Source of the DNA: Streptomyces sp. NBC_00459
GTDB taxonomy: Bacteria > Actinomycetota > Actinomycetes > Streptomycetales > Streptomycetaceae
Direction of reading: 5' to 3'
Assembly (NCBI RefSeq): GCF_036013955.1
Contig: NZ_CP107903.1
Location: 8,184,001 to 8,248,000 of the forward strand
Length of the DNA stretch: 64,000 nt
Numbering within the stretch: the stretch's first letter is position 1; every line of letters starts with the position of its first letter. The translations under genes were made by a program, and so were the position numbers. Positions 32,688 through 40,779 of this stretch are shown here, piece by piece. A model generated the notes under the pieces. The model was given only the letters and a program-made list of their open reading frames with translations. It was not told the origin of the DNA and made no database searches.

Positions 32688-32736
32688 CCCGATATCCGAT
32701 ACCCGATACCCGGTATCCGTTGCCCGCTACTCGGTG
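32688..32736. repeat. Degenerate heptanucleotide tandem repeat
   Basis: Seven consecutive 7-bp units of the form YCCGNTA: CCCGATA, TCCGATA, CCCGATA, CCCGGTA, TCCGTTG, CCCGCTA, CTCGGTG. The array fills the gap between convergent genes and runs over the stop codon of the serine hydrolase (32727-32729). Confidence 0.75.
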
Positions 32737-33953
32737 ACGACCGCCTCATGCACCAGACGCTTGAGGTCCTGCCAGTACGACCGACTCGTCCTGTGTCGTA
32801 CCTGGGTCATGAACTGCACGGTCAGATCACGGCCCGGGTCGACCCAGAACGTCGTCGTCGCCACCCCGCTCCAGCCGTACGTGCCGAGGCCGGCCGGAGC
32901 CAGGGTGCGGTCCGGGTCGATCACCACCGAGACCCCGAGGCCGAAGCCGACGCCCGCGTTGCCGGGTTCGTCGTGGGGACGGGCGCCGAAGGTGCGCAGG
33001 TCGGCGCCGTCCGGGAGATGGTTGGAGGTCATCAGGGACACGGTCTCGGACGACAGGATGCGGACGCCGTCGAGTTCGCCGCCCCGGCGCAGCATCTCCA
33101 TGAACCGGTGGTAGTCGTGGGCGGTGGCGACGACACCGCCGCTGCCGGACAGGAACCGGGGCCGGTCCTTCAGGGGCAGGCCGAGGATCGGCTCGATGCC
33201 GCCGTCCTCGGTCTCCCCGTACAACTCGGACAGCCTGGCCGCCTGTTCGCCGTTCACACAGAAACCGGCGTCCGTCATGCCGAGCGGGCGGAAGACCCGG
33301 TCGGCGACGAACTCGTCCAGCGACTGCCCGGACGCCACCTCGATGACCCGGCCCAGGACGTTCGTGGCGACCGAGTAGTTCCACTGGGTGCCCGGCTCGA
33401 ACTGGAGCGGCAGACGTGCGTACACCGAACACGTCTCGGCCAGGGTCGAGCCCGGCACCACCGACGACTCCAGGTTGGCGGCGCGGTACAGGGCGTCGAC
33501 GGGGTGCGAGTGGTAGAAGGCGAAGGTGAGACCCGCCGTGTGGGTCATCAGGTGCCGGATCAGGAGGGGTTCGGCGGGCCGGGTGCTGACGTCGCTCCCG
33601 GAACCGCTCACGTACACCTGCGGGTCGGCGAACTCCGGCAGGAAGCGGGAGACGGGGTCCGTGAGCGCGAGCCGGCCCTCCTCCAGCAGGATCAGCGCGG
33701 CGACCGAGGTGAGCGGCTTGCTCATGGAGTAGATCCGCCACAGGGTGTCGGTCTCGACCGGAAGGTCGGCTGCCAGGTCGCGCCGGCCGTGCGTGGTGAG
33801 GTGTGCGACGCGGCCGGCGCGGGCCACGGACACGAGGAAGCCGGGCAGACGTCCTTCGTCGACACAGTGGGCGAAGTGCTGGTCGAGGCGGTCCAGCGCC
33901 TTCGCGTCCAGTCCGACCTCGCCCGGTTCGACCTCTTGTCGCAGCTGTGCCAT
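32727..33953 (-). CDS. Serine hydrolase, class C beta-lactamase/esterase family
   Basis: The 408-aa protein has the family S-x-x-K motif in IYSMSKPLTSVAAL (catalytic Ser and Lys), the Tyr motif WNYSVATNVLG, and a C-terminal HHG-box region (GYGWSG-like: GLGTYGWSGVATTTFWVDP). No signal peptide is visible, so it is probably a cytoplasmic esterase or amidase rather than a lactamase. GGAGGGG precedes the ATG. It lies 54 bp downstream of the MFS pump gene on the same strand and may share its transcript. Confidence 0.85.
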   Translation of the reverse strand: MAQLRQEVEPGEVGLDAKALDRLDQHFAHCVDEGRLPGFLVSVARAGRVAHLTTHGRRDLAADLPVETDTLWRIYSMSKPLTSVAALILLEEGRLALTDPVSRFLPEFADPQVYVSGSGSDVSTRPAEPLLIRHLMTHTAGLTFAFYHSHPVDALYRAANLESSVVPGSTLAETCSVYARLPLQFEPGTQWNYSVATNVLGRVIEVASGQSLDEFVADRVFRPLGMTDAGFCVNGEQAARLSELYGETEDGGIEPILGLPLKDRPRFLSGSGGVVATAHDYHRFMEMLRRGGELDGVRILSSETVSLMTSNHLPDGADLRTFGARPHDEPGNAGVGFGLGVSVVIDPDRTLAPAGLGTYGWSGVATTTFWVDPGRDLTVQFMTQVRHRTSRSYWQDLKRLVHEAVVTE

Positions 33954-34007
33954 CGTTCCCCTCCGGTCGCTTGAAGTGCCGCCCTGTCATACCCCGACAG
34001 GATCACC

Positions 34008-35423
34008 TCAGGCCTCAGACCCCCCATGGTGACGCAGGGACCCCGCAGGCGTCGCCCGCAGGTCACCCAGGTCAGGCAGTTTCAGGGCGGCCAGTACACC
34101 CACCACTGATATACCCGCCAGCACGGGCAACGACGTCCGAAGTCCGTCGGTGACGGCGGCGAGCGTCGCCGCGGCGGCCACTCCGAGGACCGGTCCGACG
34201 TTCATCGCGGTCTGCTGCAACCCGCCCGCCACCCCTGCGGACTCGGCTGCCGCATGCCGTACGACGACGGCGGTCGCGGTCACCATCACGGTACCGAAAC
34301 CCGCTCCGAGCAGCAGGAATCCACCGCCGACCGCCTCGGCCCCGGCCGCCCGGAACAGCACGAGCACCCCGAGCGCGAGCACGAGCAGGCCGGCCGAGGT
34401 CGTACGCCGGGCCCCGTACCGACGCAGGAGCACGGCAGCCATCGGCGCGCCCAGCACCATCGCCACACCGCCGGGCAGCGCGGTGAGGCTGGTGCGCAAC
34501 GGGTTCATGCCCAGTTCGTCCTGGAGCACATAGCTGGCCACGAAGAGTGTGCCGAACATCGCAGCCGAAGCGGTCACGAGAATGCCCAGCGCGGCTCCCA
34601 CGACCCCTGATCCGAGCACGTCGGGGGGTAGCAGCGGGTCGGTGGTACGCCGTTCATGGCGTACGAGGACGAGGCCCGCGCCCGCCGCCGTGAGCAGCCC
34701 GAGGACGGTCGACGGACTCCAGCCGTGCTCGGGGACACCGACGAGCGTGTGCACGAGGCAGGCGAGGGACAGCGCGAGCAGGGCCGCGCCGGACAGGTCG
34801 AGGTGCCCGTGTCCGGGTGCGGGCGATGGACGCGGGCCGGGAACGCGGACGAGCAACGCCATTGCGCCCAGCACCAGCGCCGGCACGACGTTGAGGAAGA
34901 ACACCGCGCGCCAGCCCAGGTGGGTCACCAGCACGCCGCCCACCAGCGGTCCGGCCGCCGCGGCCACCCCGATCGCACTGGTCCGCAACGCGATCGGCAT
35001 CCCCAGCCGGTCGGGCGGGAACGCGGCCCGCAGCATCCCGAGCGTGGCGGGTTGCAGCAGCGCGCCGAAGATCCCCTGGACGACCCGCAGTGCGATCACC
35101 CAGCCCACGCCGGACGCGAACCCGATGCCCGCCGACACCGCTCCGAAGCCCAGCACCCCGATGGCGAAGAGCCGTTGGTGCCCGTACCGGTCCCCGAGGC
35201 GACCGGCGAACACGAGCAGACTCGCCACCGCGATGAGATACCCGGTGCTCGTCCACTGGACCTCGGTGAAGGAGGCGTGCAGATCCCGTTGCAGCGTGGG
35301 CTGCGCGATGGTCAGCACGGTGCCGTCGAGGGCGACGACAACTGCCCCGATCACACTGCTCGCGAGGGTGCTGCGCCGTCCCGGGGGACGGCCCCCGGCC
35401 TCCCGGAGCCGATGCGCGCTCAC
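34008..35423 (-). CDS. MFS drug-efflux transporter, DHA2 (EmrB/QacA) type
   Basis: A 471-aa transporter with about 14 membrane segments. It has motif D1-like VVVALDGTVLTIAQPTLQRDL in helix 1, motif A GRLGDRYGHQRLF, and motif C-like GPLVGGVLVTHLGWRAVFFLN. These define proton-coupled multidrug exporters. The GTG start overlaps the tetR stop by 4 bp (35420-35423), so the pump is translationally coupled to its probable repressor. Confidence 0.87.
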   Translation of the reverse strand: MSAHRLREAGGRPPGRRSTLASSVIGAVVVALDGTVLTIAQPTLQRDLHASFTEVQWTSTGYLIAVASLLVFAGRLGDRYGHQRLFAIGVLGFGAVSAGIGFASGVGWVIALRVVQGIFGALLQPATLGMLRAAFPPDRLGMPIALRTSAIGVAAAAGPLVGGVLVTHLGWRAVFFLNVVPALVLGAMALLVRVPGPRPSPAPGHGHLDLSGAALLALSLACLVHTLVGVPEHGWSPSTVLGLLTAAGAGLVLVRHERRTTDPLLPPDVLGSGVVGAALGILVTASAAMFGTLFVASYVLQDELGMNPLRTSLTALPGGVAMVLGAPMAAVLLRRYGARRTTSAGLLVLALGVLVLFRAAGAEAVGGGFLLLGAGFGTVMVTATAVVVRHAAAESAGVAGGLQQTAMNVGPVLGVAAAATLAAVTDGLRTSLPVLAGISVVGVLAALKLPDLGDLRATPAGSLRHHGGSEA

Positions 35424-35998
35424 CGCTCCTCCGGCCCGAGGTGCGCGTCGAGGGCCGTACGCAGCAGGGGCGCGAAGTCGTCGGCTCCCGTGGTGAGTTG
35501 GAGGCTGCCCCAGGTCCACAGCTGGGCGATGCCGTAGAGGTTCGCCAGCAGCGCCCCGGCGACGAGCCGGGCGTCGGCGTCCGGCCGGATCTGTCCGACG
35601 AGATCCACCAGCAGTGCGAAGACCGGCAGGCTGGCCTCGCGCAGCCCCAACTTGTTGCTCTCCAGCAGATCGTGACGGAACATCAGCTCGTGCATGCCCC
35701 GGTTGGCGAGGGCGAAGTCGAGGTACACGCGCCCGAGCACGGCGATCTGCTCCCGGGGTCCCGCCGTACCGGGGCCGATCTCCTCGACCGCCCGCGATCC
35801 CCTGGCCGCCAGTTCGGTGAAGCCACGGCGTGCGATGGCCGACAGCAGCTCCAGATGGGTCGGGAAGTAGCGGCGCGGGGCGCCGTGCGAGACCCCGGCG
35901 CGGCGGGCGATCTCCCGGAGGGTGAGCGCGTGGACACCTTCCGCGGTCACCAGGTCGACGCCGACGTCGATGAGCCGGGTACGCAGTGAATCACTCAT
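35420..35998 (-). CDS. TetR-family transcriptional repressor
   Basis: A 192-aa regulator with an N-terminal helix-turn-helix (ALTLREIARRAGVSHGAPRRYF, about residues 23-47) and a helical ligand domain with a TetR_C-like core. The ATG at 35998 was chosen; a GTG at 36004 is in frame. The start codon lies inside the first half of a double palindromic operator, so the repressor should block its own transcription and that of the coupled pump, and possibly the divergent PPOX gene. Confidence 0.87.
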   Translation of the reverse strand: MSDSLRTRLIDVGVDLVTAEGVHALTLREIARRAGVSHGAPRRYFPTHLELLSAIARRGFTELAARGSRAVEEIGPGTAGPREQIAVLGRVYLDFALANRGMHELMFRHDLLESNKLGLREASLPVFALLVDLVGQIRPDADARLVAGALLANLYGIAQLWTWGSLQLTTGADDFAPLLRTALDAHLGPEER

Positions 35999-36034
35999 AG
36001 ACACTGTCTACCAAGAGCCGGTAGACAGTGTCTA
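35998..36034. promoter_or_regulatory. Double palindromic TetR operator
   Basis: TAGACACTGTCTACC (35998-36012) and GGTAGACAGTGTCTA (36020-36034) are 15-bp perfect inverted repeats with a 7-base spacer. Each arm contains its own 13-bp palindrome, TAGACA-S-TGTCTA, with centres 24 bp apart. The layout suits two repressor dimers. Confidence 0.8.
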
Positions 36035-36082
36035 CTCCGGAAGCGTCGGAATGGAGGAGCGTGGGAGCACGTTGAGCGAGAC

Positions 36083-36532
36083 ATGACTCAGGACGATGCG
36101 CAGGACCTGCTCCTCAAGCTGCTCTCCGAGTACGGCGGTGGAGTGCTGACGACCATCAAGGCCGACGGCCGCCCCCAGCTCTCGAACGTCAACCACGCCT
36201 ACGACCCGGGCGAACGCACCATCCGTATCTCCCTCACGGACTCCCGCGCCAAGACCCGCAACCTGCGCCGGGACCCGCGGGTCTCCTACCACGTGACCAG
36301 CGACGACCGCTGGGCGTACACCGTGGTCGAGGGCGTGGCCGACCTGACGCCCGTGGCCCAGGCCCCGGACGACGAAACCGTGGAGGAACTGGTCCGGCTC
36401 TACCGGGCGGTGCGGGGCGAGCACCCCGACTGGGACGACTACCGCGCGGTCATGGTCCGGGACCGGCGGCTCGTGCTGCGGATCAGGGTGGACAGGGTGT
36501 ACGGCATACCGCGCCCCACGGCCCAGGCGTGA
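36083..36532 (+). CDS. PPOX-class (F420-dependent type) split-barrel oxidoreductase
   Basis: The 149-aa protein is a flavin-reductase-like split barrel: GGGVLTTIKADGRPQLSNVNH, TIRISLTDSRAKTRNLRRDP and RVSYHVTSDDRWAYTVVEGV match the actinobacterial TIGR03618-like PPOX family that uses F420 or FMN. The substrate is unknown. It is divergent from the tetR-MFS pair, with the double operator in between, so it may belong to the same detoxification response. The ribosome binding site is weak. Confidence 0.82.
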   Translation: MTQDDAQDLLLKLLSEYGGGVLTTIKADGRPQLSNVNHAYDPGERTIRISLTDSRAKTRNLRRDPRVSYHVTSDDRWAYTVVEGVADLTPVAQAPDDETVEELVRLYRAVRGEHPDWDDYRAVMVRDRRLVLRIRVDRVYGIPRPTAQA

Positions 36533-36660
36533 TCCGAACGACAGGCCCTTGGTGAACCAGGGCGGGTGACTCCCCGTCAGTGTCCCCGCACTGCCGATAG
36601 GGTTGATCCACAGAGCGGCTCAACGGCCGTGCGGGGCGCGGGAGACGGGGAGTTCGCTGG

Positions 36661-38784
36661 ATGCTGGATCCGATTTCGCTGGGCGCCATCAGCGCGGTAC
36701 TCGGAGCCGTCGGATCGGGGATGGGCAGCGAAGCCGGCAGGTGGGCCTGGGAGACGGCCGGAGGTCTGGTCCGCCGTGTCGCCGGGCGCGAGGTCGCCGC
36801 GCCCACCACACCCGGCCGGCTGACCGAGGTCGCCCACCTCGTGCACGACGGTGTGCTGAACGACCCCCAACTCGCCCGCGCCTGGACCCTGTTCGCCCAG
36901 GGCGTTGCCGTACGGGGCGATCTCCCCGGCACCTTCGCGCGCCGGGCCGGACTGCCGCCCTCCCCGCGCTTTTTCACGGACCGTCAGGAAGCCCTGAAAT
37001 CGCTGGACAAGGAGGCCACCCGCGCCTTCGACGGCCGCCCCAGGCTGGCTCTCCTGCACGGCCCGGAAGGCATCGGCACCAGCACCCTCGCCATCCACTG
37101 GGGCTGGCGGCAACAGGCCCGCTTCCCCGACGGGCAGCTCTACGCGGATCTGCGCGCCCTCGGCTCCGACGCCGCCCTCGGGACCCTGCTGCGCCAACTC
37201 GGCCTGCCGGACGAGGAAGTACCGCCCGCTGCCGCCGACCGTGCCGACCTCCTCCGGCGCTGCCTCGCCGACCGGCGCCTGCTCCTCGTGCTCGACCACG
37301 CCCAATCGGCAGGTCAGGTAAGGGCGTTGCTCACCTCGTCGCCGGGCGTCGTCACCCTGGTCGTCGCCCGACAGCCACTCGCCGGCCTCGACGCGCTGCG
37401 CGTCCCGGTCGGTCCCCTGGCACGCAAGGACGCGGTGCGGCTGCTCACCGACCTGGTCGGCAAACCCGCGATCGGCGCGGCCCGCGCCACCCTGCCCGGC
37501 GTCCTCGACCGCTGCGCCGGCTCGCCGTACGCCCTACGGGCAGCGGCACCCCGCCTGACCGCCGTCATCCCGGCGGCGACCACACGGAGCCCTGTCGGTG
37601 ATCCCGTCCCGGATGTCCCGGATGCGGTGGGCGCCGCCGCCGAGGACTCCTACCGGCTGCTCAGCCCCGACGCCGCCCGCCTCTACCGTCTGGCGGGGCT
37701 GTATGCCTGGCCGGACCTCGACGCCGCCGCAGCCGCGCGCGCCGCCGACCTCACCGAGGCCGAGGCTGCCCGGCTGCTCGAAGAACTCGCCGACGCGCTG
37801 CTCCTCGAACACACGGACTCCGGCCGCTACCGCTACCGCCCGGCGGTACGCGCCCACGCCGAGCGCGTCGCCGCCGCCACCGACGGCATCGCCGCGTGCT
37901 CGGCGGCCGTCTCCCGAACCGTCGAGCACTATCTGCACCTGGCGGTGGGCGCCGCGCGGGCCGCGCTCCCGGAGAGCTGGCGCGTCCCGGCCGGAACGTC
38001 GCCGGTCTCGTACGGCGACCGGGGCACGGCCGTGGCCGCCCTCGCCGCCGAGGCGCAGAACCTGGTCCAGGCGGTCCGCGCTGCCGAGGAGTTCCGCGAC
38101 TGGGACACCGTCGTACGGCTGTGCCAGGCGCTGTGGCCGCTCCAGCTCAAGGCCGGTCACCATGACGTCCTGCTCCCCGCGCTGCAGACCGGCGCCCGGA
38201 TCGCCGACGCCCACTTCCCCGGCAGCCGCACGGCGGGCTCCCTGCACGCCCAACTCGCGCACTCCCTGACCGAGTCGCGCCGTTGGGACGAGGCGGAACC
38301 GGAAGCCCTCGCGGCAGCCCGGGACGAGTGGGCCGCCGGACACACGCGGGGCCACGCCTCCGCCGTCGAGTTCCTCGGTCTGCTCCGGCTGCGCCAGTGG
38401 CGCTTCACCGAGGCGTACGACTCCTTCGAGGAGGCCGCCGGGATCCTCGACGGCATCGGGCCCACCGACGAGGGCGCCGCCGACCTCCCGCGCGCCCGCG
38501 CCCTGTTGGAGCGTCACCGGGGTCGCGCCCTGCGAGGCCTCGGCCGCCGCGACGAGGCCCGTGAGCGACTGGAGCGGGCGCTGCGCTTCTTCCGGGACAG
38601 CGGCGAGGCGTACAACACCGCCCGCACGCTCACCGACCTCGCCGAAACCCACCTGGACGGTGCGGAGTCCACGGCCGCCCTGGCCCTGGTCGACGCGGCG
38701 ACCGAGGCCCTCGGGCAGGAGAACGCCGTCTACCACCTTGCTCATCTGCGGATACTGCGGGAGCGGTGCGTCAGCGTCGGGTGA
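36661..38784 (+). CDS. STAND/NB-ARC-like protein with TPR-like C-terminus and defective Walker A
   Basis: The 707-aa protein has a hydrophobic Gly/Ala N-terminus (SLGAISAVLGAVGSGMGSEA), an NB-ARC-like domain (about residues 100-330) and a C-terminal TPR-like helical repeat region (about 430-700). The P-loop reads GPEGIGTST (134-142), with Thr140 where lysine is expected. The Walker B region LLLVLDHAQSAGQVRAL is kept. The domain therefore probably binds nucleotide poorly or acts as a scaffold. It is not a SARP: no DNA-binding domain is visible. The 3' end overlaps the convergent gene by 14 bp. Confidence 0.75.
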   Translation: MLDPISLGAISAVLGAVGSGMGSEAGRWAWETAGGLVRRVAGREVAAPTTPGRLTEVAHLVHDGVLNDPQLARAWTLFAQGVAVRGDLPGTFARRAGLPPSPRFFTDRQEALKSLDKEATRAFDGRPRLALLHGPEGIGTSTLAIHWGWRQQARFPDGQLYADLRALGSDAALGTLLRQLGLPDEEVPPAAADRADLLRRCLADRRLLLVLDHAQSAGQVRALLTSSPGVVTLVVARQPLAGLDALRVPVGPLARKDAVRLLTDLVGKPAIGAARATLPGVLDRCAGSPYALRAAAPRLTAVIPAATTRSPVGDPVPDVPDAVGAAAEDSYRLLSPDAARLYRLAGLYAWPDLDAAAAARAADLTEAEAARLLEELADALLLEHTDSGRYRYRPAVRAHAERVAAATDGIAACSAAVSRTVEHYLHLAVGAARAALPESWRVPAGTSPVSYGDRGTAVAALAAEAQNLVQAVRAAEEFRDWDTVVRLCQALWPLQLKAGHHDVLLPALQTGARIADAHFPGSRTAGSLHAQLAHSLTESRRWDEAEPEALAAARDEWAAGHTRGHASAVEFLGLLRLRQWRFTEAYDSFEEAAGILDGIGPTDEGAADLPRARALLERHRGRALRGLGRRDEARERLERALRFFRDSGEAYNTARTLTDLAETHLDGAESTAALALVDAATEALGQENAVYHLAHLRILRERCVSVG

Positions 38785-40528
38785 CCGTCGTCCGGTGGGT
38801 GAACGCTCCCGTCCGGACCGTCAGCCCTTGGGCGACCGGCTCGTCCAGCGACTTGCCGGCTGCGAGCCACGCGTACAGGGCCGAGGCGTACACGGCCGGG
38901 TCGGCGTCCGCGTCGGACTCGCCGCGAATCCGCAGCAGTTCACCGTCACGCGTACGGACCGTGCATTCACCGGGTCCGCCGACATGGGCGGCCAGCGTGC
39001 ACTGCGGATGCAGGGCGAGGGCCTCCGTCGTCCACAGTTCCGGCGGGCCGAGACGTGCGTCGTCCGGTCGGCCGTACCGGAACACCACGTCGGCAAGGGC
39101 GAGTTGGTGGGCCTCGCGGGTCTCCTCGTGTGCCGCCATGTGCATCTCGCCGGCACTGTCCGCGGGCAGGTGCTGTCCGGCGTACCGGGTGACCTCGATC
39201 TCGCCGGCGCCCAGCAGCCGGGTGAGTACGAGCAACGGCACGGTGCGGGAAGGGGGTTCGTACGGTGGCAGGGGGAGGGGTTCGAGCAGGGCGGGTCCGT
39301 CCGGCTCGGGGATGCCGAGAACCTCGTAGAAGAGGCGGCGCAGCCGGGTGGCCGACTCGCCGGGTACGGAACTGATGAACTCGGCCGGTTCGGGGCGGGG
39401 CCGGTGGTCGCGGACGGCTGCCTCCACCTGAGGGCGCAGCGGGAGTGCCGGGTCGAGACGCGGGGCGTCGCGCACGAAGTCGTGGACGGGAGCCTCGGGC
39501 GCGAGGCCGGCGAGGGGAGCGGCTCCCAGCAGGACGGGGGTGCCCAGCGCGGCCGCGTAGTAGGTCACCGAACCGTGGTCGCCGATCACCGCGTCGGCCG
39601 CGATCAGTGCCTGCCGCCAGCCGTGCAGCGGGTCGATGAGCGTGAGCCCGGCGCGCCGGGCTCTGTCGAGCCAGGCACGGATCTGTCCTGGACCGTGGCC
39701 GTGCCAGATGTTGGGGTGGAGAACCGCCGCGAACCGGTACTCGTCGGCCGGGAACTCCGAGGCCAACCGGGGGAGGAGTGACGGAAGGACGTCATCGCTG
39801 CCACCGTCGCCGAACAGCGACTCGGGGTTCCAGGTGGAGTTGAGGAGCACCAGCCGCTGCCCGGCACGGATGCCGAGGGCCCGGCGGAAGCGGTCACGGC
39901 AGCGCCGCGCCGCGAGCATACGGTCCCAGCAGGGGTCACCGGCGAGTACGGCAGTGGACGCGGCCTCGGGGCAGGCGGTGCGCAGTCGCTCGTACTGCTC
40001 GGGATGCGACAGGACGAGGGCGTCCGCGACGGGAACGCCGTGCTCGTCGAGCAACCACTCGGGCGACAACCCGAAGACCGGCCCCCCGGCTTCGGCACTC
40101 CCGCCGCCCGCCGCCCGCTGTTGGGTGTTGGGTGTTGGGTGTTGGGTGTTGGGTGTCGCGAGCCTCTTAGTGTATCCGACGCCGTGAGACAGTATGGTCA
40201 AGTGTCCGATAATGTCCGGGAGTTGACCGCCGAAGCTCGCCGATATCGCCAACGACACCGGCGTCTTGACGGCCTGCTCCCATGGCAGTACAGGCACCCC
40301 TGTCTCCGCCAGCAACTCGGCGACGCCCGAGCGGAACACGGACGACTCCGTGCAGGTCACGAGCAGCTGGACCCTGAAGTCGTCGTGGAAGAGGGGCAGT
40401 ACGTCCAGGAGCCGGGTCGCCGAGGTCACGTTGTGGACGACGAGCAGGACCTTGTGGCTCCGGCTCCGCGTGGTCCAGCGGGCCGAGTCGTCCCCGACCG
40501 GCACCCGTATCCACCCGGCCCCCGTCAC
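38771..40528 (-). CDS. TagF-like (CDP-glycerol glycerophosphotransferase-type) transferase with coding heptamer repeat
   Basis: A protein of about 585 aa. The C-terminal half carries segments like teichoic acid polymerases: LVLLNSTWNPESLFG, FAAVLHPNIWHGHGPGQIRA and ALIAADAVIGDHGSVTYYAA with LGTPVLLG. The N-terminus (HKVLLVVHNVTSATRLLDVL) fits a GT-B first domain. Start is uncertain: GTG at 40528 or 40504, while an ATG at 40678 lies within a strong inverted repeat. Between LSHGVGYTKRL and VFGLSPEWLL lies a stretch encoded by five 7-bp repeats. It probably acts on a cell-surface polymer. Confidence 0.6.
   Translation of the reverse strand: MTGAGWIRVPVGDDSARWTTRSRSHKVLLVVHNVTSATRLLDVLPLFHDDFRVQLLVTCTESSVFRSGVAELLAETGVPVLPWEQAVKTPVSLAISASFGGQLPDIIGHLTILSHGVGYTKRLATPNTQHPTPNTQQRAAGGGSAEAGGPVFGLSPEWLLDEHGVPVADALVLSHPEQYERLRTACPEAASTAVLAGDPCWDRMLAARRCRDRFRRALGIRAGQRLVLLNSTWNPESLFGDGGSDDVLPSLLPRLASEFPADEYRFAAVLHPNIWHGHGPGQIRAWLDRARRAGLTLIDPLHGWRQALIAADAVIGDHGSVTYYAAALGTPVLLGAAPLAGLAPEAPVHDFVRDAPRLDPALPLRPQVEAAVRDHRPRPEPAEFISSVPGESATRLRRLFYEVLGIPEPDGPALLEPLPLPPYEPPSRTVPLLVLTRLLGAGEIEVTRYAGQHLPADSAGEMHMAAHEETREAHQLALADVVFRYGRPDDARLGPPELWTTEALALHPQCTLAAHVGGPGECTVRTRDGELLRIRGESDADADPAVYASALYAWLAAGKSLDEPVAQGLTVRTGAFTHRTTVTRR
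40121..40155. repeat. Five perfect TTGGGTG heptamer repeats inside a coding region
   Basis: TTGGGTG occurs five times in tandem with no mismatch. On the coding (minus) strand it reads as a Thr/Pro/Asn/Gln/His stretch (TPNTQHPTPNTQ). Because 7 is not a multiple of 3, gain or loss of one unit would shift the reading frame. Confidence 0.9.
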
Positions 40529-40664
40529 TATCGCCCGCCCGCCTGTCGTACTGGTGATCGGGCAACGATAGTCAACGACGGATCCGCGCGTACCGGCCGC
40601 CCCTGAAACCGGCCGGTACGCGCGGAGGTGCTGTGCTTTTGTACTCGTTTCGGCCGATGTTCTT

Positions 40665-40717
40665 GCGTGCCCTGTCATCTGTCAACCGCGCGGCGGGTGA
40701 GAGATGACAGGGCACGC
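40665..40717 (-). terminator. 16-bp perfect inverted repeat
   Basis: Arms 40665-40680 and 40702-40717 are perfectly complementary with a 21-base loop. The repeat lies between the MHS transporter stop (40780) and the TagF-like gene and may be a second terminator or a regulatory hairpin of the downstream gene. Confidence 0.55.
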
Positions 40718-40729
40718 TTCCCCGGCATG

Positions 40730-40769
40730 CCCAAGTCCCCGAACAGCCCATGGCTGCCGGGGACTTGGG
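40730..40769 (-). terminator. Terminator of the MHS transporter gene
   Basis: CCCAAGTCCCCG (40730-40741) and CGGGGACTTGGG (40758-40769) pair perfectly over 12 bp, with inner AGCC/GGCT pairing, 11 bp after the transporter stop codon. Confidence 0.8.
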
Positions 40770-40779
40770 AGAGTGAGGC

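Noticed and set aside
32727..33953. Beta-lactamase resistance gene
   Set aside because: The S-x-x-K and Tyr motifs fit, but there is no signal peptide and the family is dominated by esterases and peptidases, so resistance cannot be claimed.
36661..38784. SARP/AfsR-type antibiotic regulator
   Set aside because: The NB-ARC and TPR parts resemble AfsR, but the N-terminal winged-helix and BTAD domains are missing.
40121..40155. CRISPR array or telomere-like repeat
   Set aside because: The units are 7 bp with no spacers and lie inside a coding sequence.
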